64,000 bases of DNA from DASQFQ01 sp963805525 (GTDB lineage Bacteria; Actinomycetota; Thermoleophilia; Solirubrobacterales; Solirubrobacteraceae): NCBI GenBank assembly GCA_963805525.1, contig CAWDUT010000007.1:620001-684000 (forward strand), written 5' to 3'. Position numbers and translations under genes: made by a program. Shown one piece after another: positions 38,473-47,304 of this stretch. Position 1 is the stretch's first letter. Every line of letters begins with the position of its first letter. The notes under the pieces were generated by a model, which worked only from the letters and a program-made list of their open reading frames with translations, was not told where the DNA came from and ran no database searches.

Positions 38473-40940
38473 GCGTCACCGAGGAGCCCAAGACCAACGG
38501 CAAGTGGGTCGGCCAGAAGCTACGGCGCAAGGAAGACCCGCGGATGATCACCGGCCGCGGGCGCTACGTGGACGACATGGTCGTCCCGGGCATGCTGTAC
38601 ATGGCCGTCGTCCGCTCTCCCGAGGCGCACGCCAAGATCACGTCGATCGACGCCTCCGGCGCCCGCGAGCAGCCCGGCGTGTTCGGCGTCTTCACGGGCG
38701 AGGACCTCGACATCGCCTCCGGCCTCCCGATGGCGTGGGTGCCGCCGGGCGTCGAGATCAAGACGCCCGAGCACTGGCCGCTGGCCAAGGGCGAGGTCAA
38801 GTACGTCGGCCAGGGCGTCGCGATCGTGCTCGGCGACGACAAGTACCGGGTCATCGACGCCGCCGAGCAGGTGCTCGTCGAGTACGACCCGCTCCCGGTC
38901 GTCGTCGATCCCGAGAAGGCGATCGACGACACCGAGACGCTCGTGCACCCCGAATTCGGCACCAACCAGGTGCACGAGTGGACGATCGGCGGCGGTGACA
39001 TGGACGCGGCGTGGGCCGAGTCCGACGTCGTCATCGAGCGCCGGATCGTCAACCACCGCACCGCGGGCACCCCGATCGAGCCGCGCGCGCTGATCGCCGA
39101 CTACCGCGGCGGCCAGCTCACGCTGCACCTCACGAGCCAGAACCCCCACCTGATCCGCCTGTTCATGGCGGGCGAGCTCGAGATGGGCGAGGACCGCATC
39201 CGCGTGATCGCGCCGGACGTCGGCGGCGGCTTCGGCGTGAAGATCACCCACTACCCGGAGGAGATCCTCGCGGCGTGGGCGTCGCGCAAGCTGAGCCGCC
39301 CGATCAAGTGGACGGAGACGCGCAGCGAGCACATGAGCTCGTCGATCCACGGCCGCGACCAGATCGACTTCGTGAAGGTCGGGGCCAAGCGCGACGGCAC
39401 GATCGTCGGGCTCGAGTGCACGGCGATCGCCGACTTCGGCGCGTTCTTCACGCTGCTGACGCCGTTCATCCCGTCGTTCACGGGCTTCGTGATCAGCGGT
39501 TGCTACAAGATCCCGAACCTCAAGTTCACGGCCAAGGGCGTCTTCACCAACAAGATGGCCACCGACGCCACCCGCGGCGCCGGCCGGCCCGAGGCCACGC
39601 ACCTGATCGAGGTGATGGTCGAGCAGCTCGCGGCCGAGCTGGGCATGGACCCGCTCGAGCTGCGGCGGAAGAACTTCATCCCGAAGGAGGACTTCCCGGC
39701 CGAGGTGGCGATCGGCATCGTCTACGACTCCGGCGACTACCACGGCTCGCTCGACAAGCTGCTCACGCACGTCGACGTCGACGCGTTCCGCAAGGAGCAG
39801 GGGGAGCTCAGGAGCCAGGGCAAGTACCGCGGCATCGGCTTCTCCACATGGATGGAGATCTGCGGCCTCGCGCCGTCGCGGGTCGTCGGCCCGAGCGGCG
39901 TCGGCCTGCAGGCGGGCTTCTACGAGTCCGCGATCGTGCGCGTGCACGCGTCGGGCTCGGTGACCGTCTACTCCGGCACCGCGCCGCACGGCCAGGGGCT
40001 CGACACCGCGTTCGCCCAGATCGTCGCCGACCGGCTGGGCACCTCGCCCGACCTGGTCGACGTCGTCCACGGCGACACCGGCACCGGCCCGTTCGGCCTC
40101 GGCACCTACGGCTCGCGCTCGCTGGCCGTCGGCGGCGAGTCGATCGCCCGCGCGACCGCGAAGGTGGTGGACAAGGCGAAGAAGATCGTCGCCCACCAGC
40201 TCGAGGCCGCGCCCGAGGACATCGAGCTCGAGGACGGCAAGTTCGCCGTCAAGGGCTCGCCCGACAAGGGCATGACGCTGGCCGAAGTCGCCGGCGGTGC
40301 GTATATCCCTGAGAACCTCCCGGAGGGCATGGAGCCGGGGCTCGAGGAGACGATGTTCTACGACCCGGAGAACTTCGTGTTCCCGTTCGGCGCGCACGCG
40401 TGCATCGTCGACGTGGACGTGGAGACCGGGAAGATCGACATCGCCCGCTACGTCGCGGTCGACGACTGCGGCCCGGCGATCAACCCGGTCCTCATCGACG
40501 GGCAGATCCACGGCGGCATCACGCACGCGATCGGGCAGGCGCTCTACGAGCGCATCCACTACGACGACGACGGTCAGCTCGTGACCGGCACGTTCGTCGA
40601 CTACGCGCTGCCGAGCGCCGCCGACGTCCCGAGCTTCGAGACCGACCGGACGGAGACCCCGTCCCCGGTCAACTCGCTCGGCGTCAAGGGCGTGGGGGAG
40701 GCGGGCACGATCGCCGCCAGCCCCGCGATCGTCAACGCGGTGATCGACGCGCTCCGACCGCTCGGCGTGGACTACATCGACATGCCGCTCAGCCCGCAGC
40801 ACGTGTGGGCGACGATCCAGGCGGCCAAGGGCCGCGACGTGCCGCAGGACCCGGGCAAGCAGGGCGGCTCGTGGGACGAGCACGGGAGCGGCAGCGCGGG
40901 CTCCGGACCGACCACGCCGAGTGAGGGAGGTGGGCTGTGA
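38469..40940 (+). CDS. coxL: Molybdopterin-binding large subunit, form II CO-dehydrogenase-like
   Basis: This is the 823-residue catalytic subunit of an aerobic xanthine-oxidase-family hydroxylase. MCD-cofactor segments APDVGGGFGVK, TAPHGQGLDTAFAQI and the catalytic GVKGVGEAG glutamate are present. The active-site loop reads TRGAGR (368-373), close to the AYRGAGR of form II (BMS) enzymes and clearly unlike the AYRCSFR of form I CO dehydrogenases, so CO is an unproven substrate; many form II enzymes act on organic molecules. The C-terminal 40 residues are Gly/Ser-rich. The GTG overlaps coxS and the stop overlaps coxM. Confidence 0.92.
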   Translation: MSVTEEPKTNGKWVGQKLRRKEDPRMITGRGRYVDDMVVPGMLYMAVVRSPEAHAKITSIDASGAREQPGVFGVFTGEDLDIASGLPMAWVPPGVEIKTPEHWPLAKGEVKYVGQGVAIVLGDDKYRVIDAAEQVLVEYDPLPVVVDPEKAIDDTETLVHPEFGTNQVHEWTIGGGDMDAAWAESDVVIERRIVNHRTAGTPIEPRALIADYRGGQLTLHLTSQNPHLIRLFMAGELEMGEDRIRVIAPDVGGGFGVKITHYPEEILAAWASRKLSRPIKWTETRSEHMSSSIHGRDQIDFVKVGAKRDGTIVGLECTAIADFGAFFTLLTPFIPSFTGFVISGCYKIPNLKFTAKGVFTNKMATDATRGAGRPEATHLIEVMVEQLAAELGMDPLELRRKNFIPKEDFPAEVAIGIVYDSGDYHGSLDKLLTHVDVDAFRKEQGELRSQGKYRGIGFSTWMEICGLAPSRVVGPSGVGLQAGFYESAIVRVHASGSVTVYSGTAPHGQGLDTAFAQIVADRLGTSPDLVDVVHGDTGTGPFGLGTYGSRSLAVGGESIARATAKVVDKAKKIVAHQLEAAPEDIELEDGKFAVKGSPDKGMTLAEVAGGAYIPENLPEGMEPGLEETMFYDPENFVFPFGAHACIVDVDVETGKIDIARYVAVDDCGPAINPVLIDGQIHGGITHAIGQALYERIHYDDDGQLVTGTFVDYALPSAADVPSFETDRTETPSPVNSLGVKGVGEAGTIAASPAIVNAVIDALRPLGVDYIDMPLSPQHVWATIQAAKGRDVPQDPGKQGGSWDEHGSGSAGSGPTTPSEGGGL

Positions 40941-41773
40941 TCCCCGCCGAGTTCGACTACGTCGCGCCCGCCACGCTCGACGAGGCGCTCGCCGCCCTCT
41001 CCGAAGGCGGCGAGGACGCCAAGCTGCTCGCCGGCGGCCACTCGCTGCTGCCGCTGATGAAGCTGCGGCTCGCGGCGCCGACGCTGCTCGTCGACCTCCG
41101 GCGCGTGCCGGATCTGGCCGGGATCTCGTCGAACGGTGGGATCACGATCGGCGCCATGACGACGCACACGGCGATCGCGAACGCGGACCTCGGCCTGATC
41201 GCCGAGGTCTCGAGCACGATCGCCGACCCGCAGGTGCGCAACCGCGGCACGCTCGGGGGCTCGCTCGCGCACGGCGACCCAGCCTCCGACCAGCCCGCGA
41301 TCCTGCTCGCCTACGAGGGCTCCGTGACGGTGCGGGGCGCCGGCGGCGAGCGCACGATCGCGGCCGCCGACCTGTTCGAGGACTACCTCACGACCGCGGT
41401 CGGCGACGACGAGGTGATGACCTCGGTCAACTACCCGGCGCTCGACGGCTACGGGTTCGGCTACCAGAAGTTCAACCGCCGCAAGGAGGACTGGGCGATG
41501 GTGGCCGTCTCCGCGCTGGTCAAGAAGGCGAGCGACGGCTCGTGCGAGGACGTGCGGATCGGGCTCACGCACATGAGCAACGTGCCGCTGCGGGCGACCG
41601 CGGCGGAGGAGGCGCTGCGGGGCGGGGCGCTCGACGCCGCCGCGATCGCCGCGGCCGCCGAGCTCGCCGCCGAGGGCACCAGCCCGCCCGGCGACCTCAA
41701 CGCCTCGCCCGACTACAAGCGCCACCTGGCGCGCGTTCTGTGCCGGCGCGCGCTCGAGGAGGCGGCGGCCTGA
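40937..41773 (+). CDS. coxM: Molybdenum hydroxylase FAD-binding subunit (CoxM-like)
   Basis: The 278-residue medium subunit has the FAD loops LLAGGHSLLPLMKLRL and RNRGTLGGSLAHGDPASDQPA (partly quoted), and the C-terminal cap domain from about residue 175 (KFNRRKEDWAMVAVS). FAD transfers electrons to an acceptor in the membrane. It starts at GTG overlapping coxL (GTGA). A perfect 12-bp hairpin follows its stop. Confidence 0.95.
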   Translation: MIPAEFDYVAPATLDEALAALSEGGEDAKLLAGGHSLLPLMKLRLAAPTLLVDLRRVPDLAGISSNGGITIGAMTTHTAIANADLGLIAEVSSTIADPQVRNRGTLGGSLAHGDPASDQPAILLAYEGSVTVRGAGGERTIAAADLFEDYLTTAVGDDEVMTSVNYPALDGYGFGYQKFNRRKEDWAMVAVSALVKKASDGSCEDVRIGLTHMSNVPLRATAAEEALRGGALDAAAIAAAAELAAEGTSPPGDLNASPDYKRHLARVLCRRALEEAAA

Positions 41774-41786
41774 TCGATCTGTGTTG

Positions 41787-41815
41787 CCCGCCCGCGCTAC
41801 GGCAGCGCGGGCGGG
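41787..41815. terminator. Bidirectional terminator hairpin after coxM
   Basis: CCCGCCCGCGCT-ACGGC-AGCGCGGGCGGG is a perfect 12-bp stem with a 5-nt loop. It lies 13 bp after the coxM stop and covers the stop codon of the convergent small secreted peptide gene. Confidence 0.6.
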
Positions 41816-41940
41816 TGGCAGATCGGCCCGGGGTTGGGGATGTTGTGGCAGTTCTTGGCGGGGGTAGCCCCGGCTGGGGCGGCGACCGCGAGGCTGGCGG
41901 CGACGGTGAGGCAGGCGAAGGCGGTGCGGTAACGGGTCAT
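41797..41940 (-). CDS. 47-residue secreted peptide with two cysteines
   Basis: From ATG 41940 the product is a clear signal peptide (MTRYRTAFACLTVAASLAVA, cleavage near PAGATPA) followed by a short mature part of about 20 residues with CHNIPNPGPICHPP. The two cysteines could form a disulfide and the two histidines could bind metal. The gene sits antisense between coxM and coxD, the only reverse gene inside the cox cluster, and ends in the shared hairpin. No family was recognised; the function is unknown. Confidence 0.6.
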   Translation of the reverse strand: MTRYRTAFACLTVAASLAVAAPAGATPAKNCHNIPNPGPICHPPALP

Positions 41941-41972
41941 GTCGAGTAGGACGGCACGGCCCCGCGGACCAT

Positions 41973-41984
41973 TCCTGACAGGAT
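41973..41984 (+). promoter_or_regulatory. Dyad and possible -10 upstream of coxD
   Basis: TCCTG-A-CAGGA (41973-41983) is a perfect 5-bp dyad overlapping a possible -10 (CAGGAT, 41979-41984) that lies 8 bp before the GTG of coxD. It may mark a separate, regulated promoter for the maturation genes. Confidence 0.35.
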
Positions 41985-41992
41985 CGAGTGCA

Positions 41993-42832
41993 GTGGAGTT
42001 CACCCGGACAGAGGATGTGCAGGAGACGCTCGCGGGCGAGGGCTACCTCGCCGACCGGGGCCTGTCGACGGCCATCTACCTCGCAGCGACGCTCGAGCAG
42101 CCGCTGCTGCTGGAGGGCGAGGCGGGCGTGGGCAAGACCGAGGTCGCGCGGGCGCTGGCCGGCGCGACCGGCTCGCGCCTGATCCGGTTGCAGTGCCACG
42201 AGGGGATCGACCTCCACCACGCGGTCTACGACTGGGACTACGGGCGCCAGCTGCTCGCGATCCGCGCGGCGGAGGCGGGCGCCGAGGCGCGCGAGCTGTT
42301 CGGGCGCGAGTTCCTGCTGCGGCGGCCGCTGCTCGAGGCGCTCGAGGAGGAGGGTCCGTCGGTCCTGCTGATCGACGAGGTCGACCGGAGCGACGACGAG
42401 TTCGAGGCGTTCCTGCTCGAGTTCCTCTCCGACTTCGCGATCTCGATCCCGGAGATCGGGACCGTGGTCGCGCAGCGGCGGCCGCTGGTGATCCTGACCT
42501 CGAACCGCACGCGCGAGCTGCACGACGCGCTGAAGCGCCGCTGCCTCTACCACTGGATCGACTACCCGGACCCCGAGCGCGAGGCCGAGATCGTGCGCGC
42601 GCGGCTGCCCGAGGTGCCCGAGGCGGTGGCGCTGCGGGTGTGCGACGCGGTCGCCCGGCTGCGCGGGGAGGAGCTCTACAAGCTGCCGGGCGTGGGGGAG
42701 ACGATCACCTGGGCGCGGGCGCTGCTGGCGCTGGGGCCGGACGAGCCGCTCGACGACACGCTCGGCGTCGCCCTCAAGGTCCGCGAAGACATCGACCGCG
42801 TGCGTGCCGCGGGGACATTGAGCGGTGCCTGA
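41993..42832 (+). CDS. coxD: MoxR-type AAA+ ATPase, CoxD-like maturation factor
   Basis: The 279-residue AAA+ protein has Walker A GEAGVGKTE (about 42-50), Walker B VLLIDEVDRSDDEFEAF, sensor 1 ILTSNRTREL and an arginine finger in the LKRRCLYHW segment. CoxD is required for assembling the sulfurated copper or active molybdenum site of CO dehydrogenases; related factors mature other hydroxylases. The GTG start is set by frame and -10 distance. It overlaps coxE by 8 nt, the usual MoxR-VWA pairing. Confidence 0.92.
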   Translation: MEFTRTEDVQETLAGEGYLADRGLSTAIYLAATLEQPLLLEGEAGVGKTEVARALAGATGSRLIRLQCHEGIDLHHAVYDWDYGRQLLAIRAAEAGAEARELFGREFLLRRPLLEALEEEGPSVLLIDEVDRSDDEFEAFLLEFLSDFAISIPEIGTVVAQRRPLVILTSNRTRELHDALKRRCLYHWIDYPDPEREAEIVRARLPEVPEAVALRVCDAVARLRGEELYKLPGVGETITWARALLALGPDEPLDDTLGVALKVREDIDRVRAAGTLSGA

Positions 42833-44000
42833 CGACACCGGCCAGCTCCGGCGGGAGGTCGTCGGGGGCGGTCCGCTGGGCGCGCGGGTGGAGGGGGCCG
42901 TCTCGCGGCTTGCGGCGCTCATGCGCGCGGGCGGCGTGCCCGTCGGCGTCGGTGACCTGCTCGCGGCGCACCGGGCGCTCGCGGCGGTCGACGCCTCCCA
43001 GCGCGAGGAGGCGTTCTACGCGCTGCGGGCGGCGCTGTGCGCGTCGCACGCCGACATGGCGGTCTTCGCCGAGGCGTTCGCGCTCGCCTTCGTCGCACCC
43101 GACGAGGAGCGCGACGATCCGCTCGAGCAGCTCGGCGCGATCGAGCGCGCGGCGCTGCCGCGGCTCGGGATCCCGGCCGAGGTGCCGGAGTCGCAGGCCG
43201 AGATCGCGATCGAGCCGGTGCCCGCGGCGTGGAGCGAGGAGGAGCTGCTGCACGAGCGCGACTTCGCCCTCTACAGCGATGCCGAGCGGGCGACCGCTCG
43301 GAAGCTCTTGGCGCGGCTCGCACGGCGCGCGCCGCAGCGCGTCTCGCGCCGCACGGTGGCGACCCGGCGGCGCCGCGAGGTCCACGACCTGCGCGCCACG
43401 ATCCGGCTCTCGCTGCGCCACGGCGGCGAGTTCGTCGAGCGCCGCTACCGCGCCCCCGCGCGGAGGCCGCGCCGGCTCGTCCTCGTGTGCGATGTTTCCG
43501 GCTCCATGGCGCCCTACGCGCGGATGCTGCTGATGTATCTGCAGGCATGCGTGGCGGCGCGCGCCCGCGTCGAGGCGTTCGTGTTCGGCACCCGCCTGAC
43601 GCGCGTGACCCGCGAGCTCGCCGGCCGCGACCCCGACCGCGCGCTCGGCCGCGCCGCCGAGGCGGTCTCCGACTGGTCGGGCGGCACCCGCATCGGCGAG
43701 GCGCTGGCCGAGCTCAACCGCGTCCACGGCCGCCGCATCGGCCGCGGCGCGCTCGTGGTGATCCTGTCCGACGGCTGGGACCGCGGCGACCCCGAGCAGC
43801 TCAGCGAGGAGATGGCCCGCCTCAAGCGCTGCGCGCACCGCGTCGTGTGGCTCAACCCGCTCGCCGCCGACCCCCGCTACGAGCCGCTCACGCGCGGCAT
43901 GCAAGCGGCGCTCCCGTATGTCGACCACCTCATCCCGGGTAACTCGATCGCGTCCCTGGAAGCATTGGCCGAGCTGATGGAGGAGGGTGTGCCGGCATGA
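42825..44000 (+). CDS. coxE: VWA-domain protein, CoxE-like
   Basis: The 391-residue partner of the MoxR ATPase has an N-terminal helical region (RLAALMRAGGVPVGVGDLLAAHRAL) and a C-terminal von Willebrand A domain with the MIDAS motif D223-V-S-G-S-M, SGGTRIGEAL and ILSDGWDRGD. It acts with CoxD in metal-centre maturation. The GTG start overlaps coxD and the stop overlaps mocA (ATGA). Confidence 0.92.
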   Translation: MPDDTGQLRREVVGGGPLGARVEGAVSRLAALMRAGGVPVGVGDLLAAHRALAAVDASQREEAFYALRAALCASHADMAVFAEAFALAFVAPDEERDDPLEQLGAIERAALPRLGIPAEVPESQAEIAIEPVPAAWSEEELLHERDFALYSDAERATARKLLARLARRAPQRVSRRTVATRRRREVHDLRATIRLSLRHGGEFVERRYRAPARRPRRLVLVCDVSGSMAPYARMLLMYLQACVAARARVEAFVFGTRLTRVTRELAGRDPDRALGRAAEAVSDWSGGTRIGEALAELNRVHGRRIGRGALVVILSDGWDRGDPEQLSEEMARLKRCAHRVVWLNPLAADPRYEPLTRGMQAALPYVDHLIPGNSIASLEALAELMEEGVPA

Positions 44001-44599
44001 CCCGACCGCCGCGAGCCGCAGAGACCGAGCCGGAGATCGGCGGCATCGTGCTCGCCGCCGGCGAGGGCAGGCGCTTCGGCGGCCCGAAGCAGGTCGCCGT
44101 ACTCGACGGCCGGCCGCTGCTCGAGCACGCGGTCCGCGCGATGCTCTCCGTCCCCGCGCTCGACCCGGTCGTGGTCGTCCTCGGCGCCCACGCCGACGCG
44201 GTCCGCGAGCAGGTCGACCTCAGCGGCGCCGACGTCGTCGTGTGCGACCGCTGGGCCGACGGCCAGTCCGCCTCGCTGCAGGCCGGCGTCGCCGCGCTCG
44301 GCGAAGTCGAGGCCGCGGTCGTCACGCTCGGCGACCAGCCGTTCATCAGCGCCGAGGTGATCGCCGGCGTGCTCGACCATCGCGGCCGCCACCTCGCGGT
44401 CCGCGCGACCTACGACGGCCAGCCCGGTCACCCGGTGCTGCTGGAGCGGCGCCTGCTCGACCACGTGATCGAGCTCGACGGCGACACCGGAGCGCGCCCG
44501 CTGCTCGAGGGCGATCACGTCTATACGTGGGAGGTCGGGCGCCTGTGCGACCCGACCGACATCGACACACCCGAGCGCCTCCAGGAGGTCCAGTCATGA
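43997..44599 (+). CDS. mocA: Molybdenum cofactor cytidylyltransferase (MocA-like)
   Basis: The 200-residue nucleotidyltransferase has the signature LAAGEGRRFGGPKQ and the later LGDQPFISAEVI and GQPGHPVLLER motifs of MocA/MobA-like enzymes. It should add CMP to molybdopterin to give the MCD cofactor used by xanthine-oxidase-family hydroxylases such as CoxL. It overlaps coxE and coxG by ATGA on both sides. Confidence 0.92.
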   Translation: MTRPPRAAETEPEIGGIVLAAGEGRRFGGPKQVAVLDGRPLLEHAVRAMLSVPALDPVVVVLGAHADAVREQVDLSGADVVVCDRWADGQSASLQAGVAALGEVEAAVVTLGDQPFISAEVIAGVLDHRGRHLAVRATYDGQPGHPVLLERRLLDHVIELDGDTGARPLLEGDHVYTWEVGRLCDPTDIDTPERLQEVQS

Positions 44600-45282
44600 A
44601 GCTCGAGCAGTCCTTCGAGGTGGCCGCGCCGATCGACCAGGTGTGGCACGCGCTCAACGACCTCGAGCGCGTCGCCCCGTGCCTCCCGGGCGCGGCGATC
44701 ACCGACCACGACGAGGACGGCACCTACCACGGCACGTTCCAGGTCAAGCTCGGGCCGACGACCGCCTCCTACCGCGGCACGATCAAGATCGAGAACGCCG
44801 ACGAGAGCACCCACACCGCCACGCTCAAGGCGCGCGGCACCGACAAGCGCGGCCAGGGCGGGGCGAACGCCACGATCGTCAACACGCTCTCCGAGCACGA
44901 CGGCGGCACGACCGTCGAGGCGGTCACCGACTTCACCATCACCGGCCGGCTGGCGCGCTTCGGCCGCGGCGGGATGATGGAGGACATCTCGAACCGGCTG
45001 ATGCGCGACTTCGCGACCTGCCTCTCCTCGCGCCTGGCCGACGCCCCGACCGCGCCCAGCGGCGAGGAGGTCGCCAAGGGCGAGGCGCCGCCCGAGGCCG
45101 TGGCCGCCGCCGCCCCGCAGGAGGGCGCGGACACCGAGAGCCCCGGGGCCGCCGCGCCGCGGCCGTCGCGGGTGGGTGGGTCTCAATCTCAGCCGCAGGC
45201 GGCCAAGCCGGTGGGAGGGATCGGGCTCTTCTTCTCCGTGCTGTGGGAGCGGATCAGGCGCCGCTTCGGGCGGGGGCGGTAG
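44596..45282 (+). CDS. coxG: CoxG-like SRPBCC protein with C-terminal membrane anchor
   Basis: This is a 228-residue protein. Residues 1-145 form the CoxG/SRPBCC fold (FEVAAPIDQVWHALNDLERVAPCLPGA, partly quoted). An Ala/Pro/Glu-rich linker and a short hydrophobic helix with a basic end follow (GLFFSVLWERIRRRFGRGR). CoxG anchors the hydroxylase to the membrane and, in recent work on CO dehydrogenase, carries quinone to it; the anchor seen here fits that. The 3' end overlaps the convergent FNT gene by 29 bp. Confidence 0.92.
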   Translation: MKLEQSFEVAAPIDQVWHALNDLERVAPCLPGAAITDHDEDGTYHGTFQVKLGPTTASYRGTIKIENADESTHTATLKARGTDKRGQGGANATIVNTLSEHDGGTTVEAVTDFTITGRLARFGRGGMMEDISNRLMRDFATCLSSRLADAPTAPSGEEVAKGEAPPEAVAAAAPQEGADTESPGAAAPRPSRVGGSQSQPQAAKPVGGIGLFFSVLWERIRRRFGRGR

Positions 45283-46120
45283 CGCTCGTCCGCTCGCCGT
45301 TGCCGGCGAACGCCTGGCTCGCGGCCTCCGCCTCCTCAGGCGTGTCCTTGCCGTAGAGGTAGTAGTAGGCGCCGGCCACGAAGATCGACGCGCCCACGAG
45401 GTTGCCGAGGAAGGCGAAGAGCCAGTTCTTCAGCGCGTCCAGCCAGTCGATGCCGGGAACGTTCGCGAAGATCGCCGCCGGGATGAAGAACATGTTCGCC
45501 ACGACGTGGTCGAAGCCCATGGCGACGAAGGCCATGATCGGGAAGAAGATCGCGAGGATCTTGCCCGCGATGTCCTCGGCCGCCATCGCCATCCAGACCG
45601 CCAGGCAGACGAGCCAGTTGCAGCCGACCGCGCGCAGGAAGATCTGCCAGTCGGTCTCCTCGACCGCCTTCTTCTTGGCGATCCCGGCCAGCCGCGCGAG
45701 CGGGAGCGGGTCGGTGACGACGCCGCTCTTGACGGCGAGGAAGTAGGCCACGAACAGCGAGCCGAGCAGGTTCGCGACGAAGATGACGGTGAAGTTCAGG
45801 CCCACCAGCTTCGGCTTGATGCGGCCGGTGAAGGCCCCCAGCGGGACCATCGCCATGTTGCCGGTCAGCAGCTCGGCGCCGGCCACGACCGTGAGCACCA
45901 GGCCGAGCGCGAAGACGGCGCCGGTGAACAGCGTCGGCAGCGTGCCCCACATCTTCGGGTCGAGGCCCGACGAGACACTGATCGCCACGAGACCGCCGAA
46001 GGCGATATAGGCGCCCGCGAGGAAGCCGGACACCATCATCTTGCCGAAGGTCAGGCCGCTCTTGGTGACCCCGACCTCGATCCCGGCGCGGGTGTTGGCC
46101 TTTGGATCCTTGAATGCCAC
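45254..46120 (-). CDS. Formate/nitrite transporter (FNT) family channel
   Basis: This 288-residue pentameric channel subunit has six helices. The FNT markers GAELLTGNMAMVPLGAFTGRI, NWLVCLAVWMAMAAEDIAGKI and FDHVVANMFFIPAA (with the central histidine) are clear. The family passes formate, nitrite, hydrosulfide or lactate. The GTG start at 46120 has an AGGGAG ribosome-binding site at a long distance. Adjacent molybdenum-hydroxylase genes make formate or another small acid plausible. Confidence 0.93.
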   Translation of the reverse strand: MAFKDPKANTRAGIEVGVTKSGLTFGKMMVSGFLAGAYIAFGGLVAISVSSGLDPKMWGTLPTLFTGAVFALGLVLTVVAGAELLTGNMAMVPLGAFTGRIKPKLVGLNFTVIFVANLLGSLFVAYFLAVKSGVVTDPLPLARLAGIAKKKAVEETDWQIFLRAVGCNWLVCLAVWMAMAAEDIAGKILAIFFPIMAFVAMGFDHVVANMFFIPAAIFANVPGIDWLDALKNWLFAFLGNLVGASIFVAGAYYYLYGKDTPEEAEAASQAFAGNGERTSATAPARSGA

Positions 46121-46178
46121 GACGCTCTGCTCCCTTTAGAGTTGTTGACCCCCAACACGAACCTCTACCCCGGGGCAA

Positions 46179-46595
46179 ATGGAGCAACGCTTATCTCTCG
46201 TAACCCTGGGCGTCGCCGATGTCCCGGCTGCGCGGGCGTTCTACGAGGCGCTCGGGTGGACGTGCACCACCGACCCGGCGCTCGACGTGGCGTTCTTCCA
46301 GCTCGGCGGGATCGCGCTCGCGGTGTGGGATCGCCGCGCTCTGGCGGAGGATTCGACGGTTGTCGACCGCGGCGGCTTCGGCGGCGTCACGCTCGCCTAC
46401 AACGTGCGCGCGCCGGAGGAGGTCGACGCCGTGCTCGCCGAGGCCGAGGCGGCGGGCGCCACGATCGGCAGACCTGGCGCGAAGACGTTCTGGGGCGGTT
46501 ACTCGGGCGTCTTCATCGACCCCGACGGCCACCCGTGGGAGGTCGCCCACAACCCGCACTGGACGATCGAGGAAGACGGCTCAGTCCGGGTCTAG
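46179..46595 (+). CDS. VOC family protein (single domain)
   Basis: This 138-residue glyoxalase/bleomycin-resistance-fold protein starts LVTLGVADVPAARAFYEALGW and ends GVFIDPDGHPWEVAHNP, the usual paired strands carrying metal ligands. The substrate is unknown. It diverges from the FNT gene, sharing a 58-bp gap that contains a GTTG-N10-CAAC-type dyad near 46141-46156. Confidence 0.88.
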   Translation: MEQRLSLVTLGVADVPAARAFYEALGWTCTTDPALDVAFFQLGGIALAVWDRRALAEDSTVVDRGGFGGVTLAYNVRAPEEVDAVLAEAEAAGATIGRPGAKTFWGGYSGVFIDPDGHPWEVAHNPHWTIEEDGSVRV

Positions 46596-46675
46596 CCGGT
46601 TTCCGTACTCCTCCGTATCGAGGCTGCGGCGTGCGGCCGATGCGGCAGCGCCGCGCGCGGGCGATCCTCCTCGAT

Positions 46676-46918
46676 ATGGAACCGGACCCGCTCGAACAAC
46701 AGATGGACGTGCTCTTCGGAGCCGGCGACCTCCGCCTCACCTACGGCATCACGGTGCCGGCGCTCGTCGCGATCTTCTGCATCATCCTCTTCGCCGTCTC
46801 CGCGAACTGGTGGCTGCTCGTGCCGACCTTGCTCGCGGTCATCTTCTTCACGGTGGTCGTCGCCATCGGGATCAGCAAGATGATCGACGAGGAGGAGGAC
46901 AACGAGCCGCTCGTCTAG
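46676..46918 (+). CDS. Small two-helix membrane protein
   Basis: This 80-residue protein starts MEPDPLEQQMDVLFGAGDL, followed by two hydrophobic helices (VPALVAIFCIILFAVS and WWLLVPTLLAVIFFTVVVAIG) and an acidic tail. No family was recognised. The ATG at 46676 has GATCCT 7 bp upstream; an in-frame ATG at 46640 would add an arginine-rich extension and is less likely. It ends in a CTAG shared with the convergent gene. Confidence 0.65.
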   Translation: MEPDPLEQQMDVLFGAGDLRLTYGITVPALVAIFCIILFAVSANWWLLVPTLLAVIFFTVVVAIGISKMIDEEEDNEPLV

Positions 46919-47304
46919 TCGCTGCCCACCGGCGGCGACACCTGCACCCAGACGATGAACGCGACGGTGAGCACGATCGAGGCGATCGTGAGGATCACCG
47001 CGCGGCGCCGGTTGTGCGCGAGCAGGAAGACGGTGCCGGCCAGGGCGACGAGGAACGCGACCGTCATGAGGATGTTCTGGGCGTCCCACTGCCAGGCGTC
47101 CGGGTAGTTCGTCCACGGGTGGCCGGCCTCGTAGGTCCGGTAGGTGCCGTAGCAGTCCTGGTCGCAGCGGACGCCGTCGCGGCGCTGCTCGTTGAGCAGG
47201 ATCAGCAGCGACAGGACGGTCCACACATGGACGCCGCGCTCGATCCAGCGCCGCGGGTGCTTCGGGTCGCGCTCGCGAAAGTCGGACTCGCGCCAGCTAG
47301 ACAA
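46915..47304 (-). CDS. Uncharacterised membrane protein, TTG start
   Basis: This 129-residue protein has three hydrophobic segments (about 26-38, 78-95 and 102-120) and an extracytoplasmic loop with two cysteines (RCDQDCYGTYRTYEAGHPWTNY). The only start that keeps the first helix is TTG at 47304, which overlaps the moeA 3' end by 8 bp. It is last in the moaC-moaA-moeA run and may be co-transcribed. The function is unknown. Confidence 0.65.
   Translation of the reverse strand: MSSWRESDFRERDPKHPRRWIERGVHVWTVLSLLILLNEQRRDGVRCDQDCYGTYRTYEAGHPWTNYPDAWQWDAQNILMTVAFLVALAGTVFLLAHNRRRAVILTIASIVLTVAFIVWVQVSPPVGSD

Noticed and set aside
41993..44000. MoxR/VWA pair as a ternary defence or chaperone system
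   Set aside because: The tight link to coxSLM, mocA and coxG makes CoxD/CoxE the simpler assignment.
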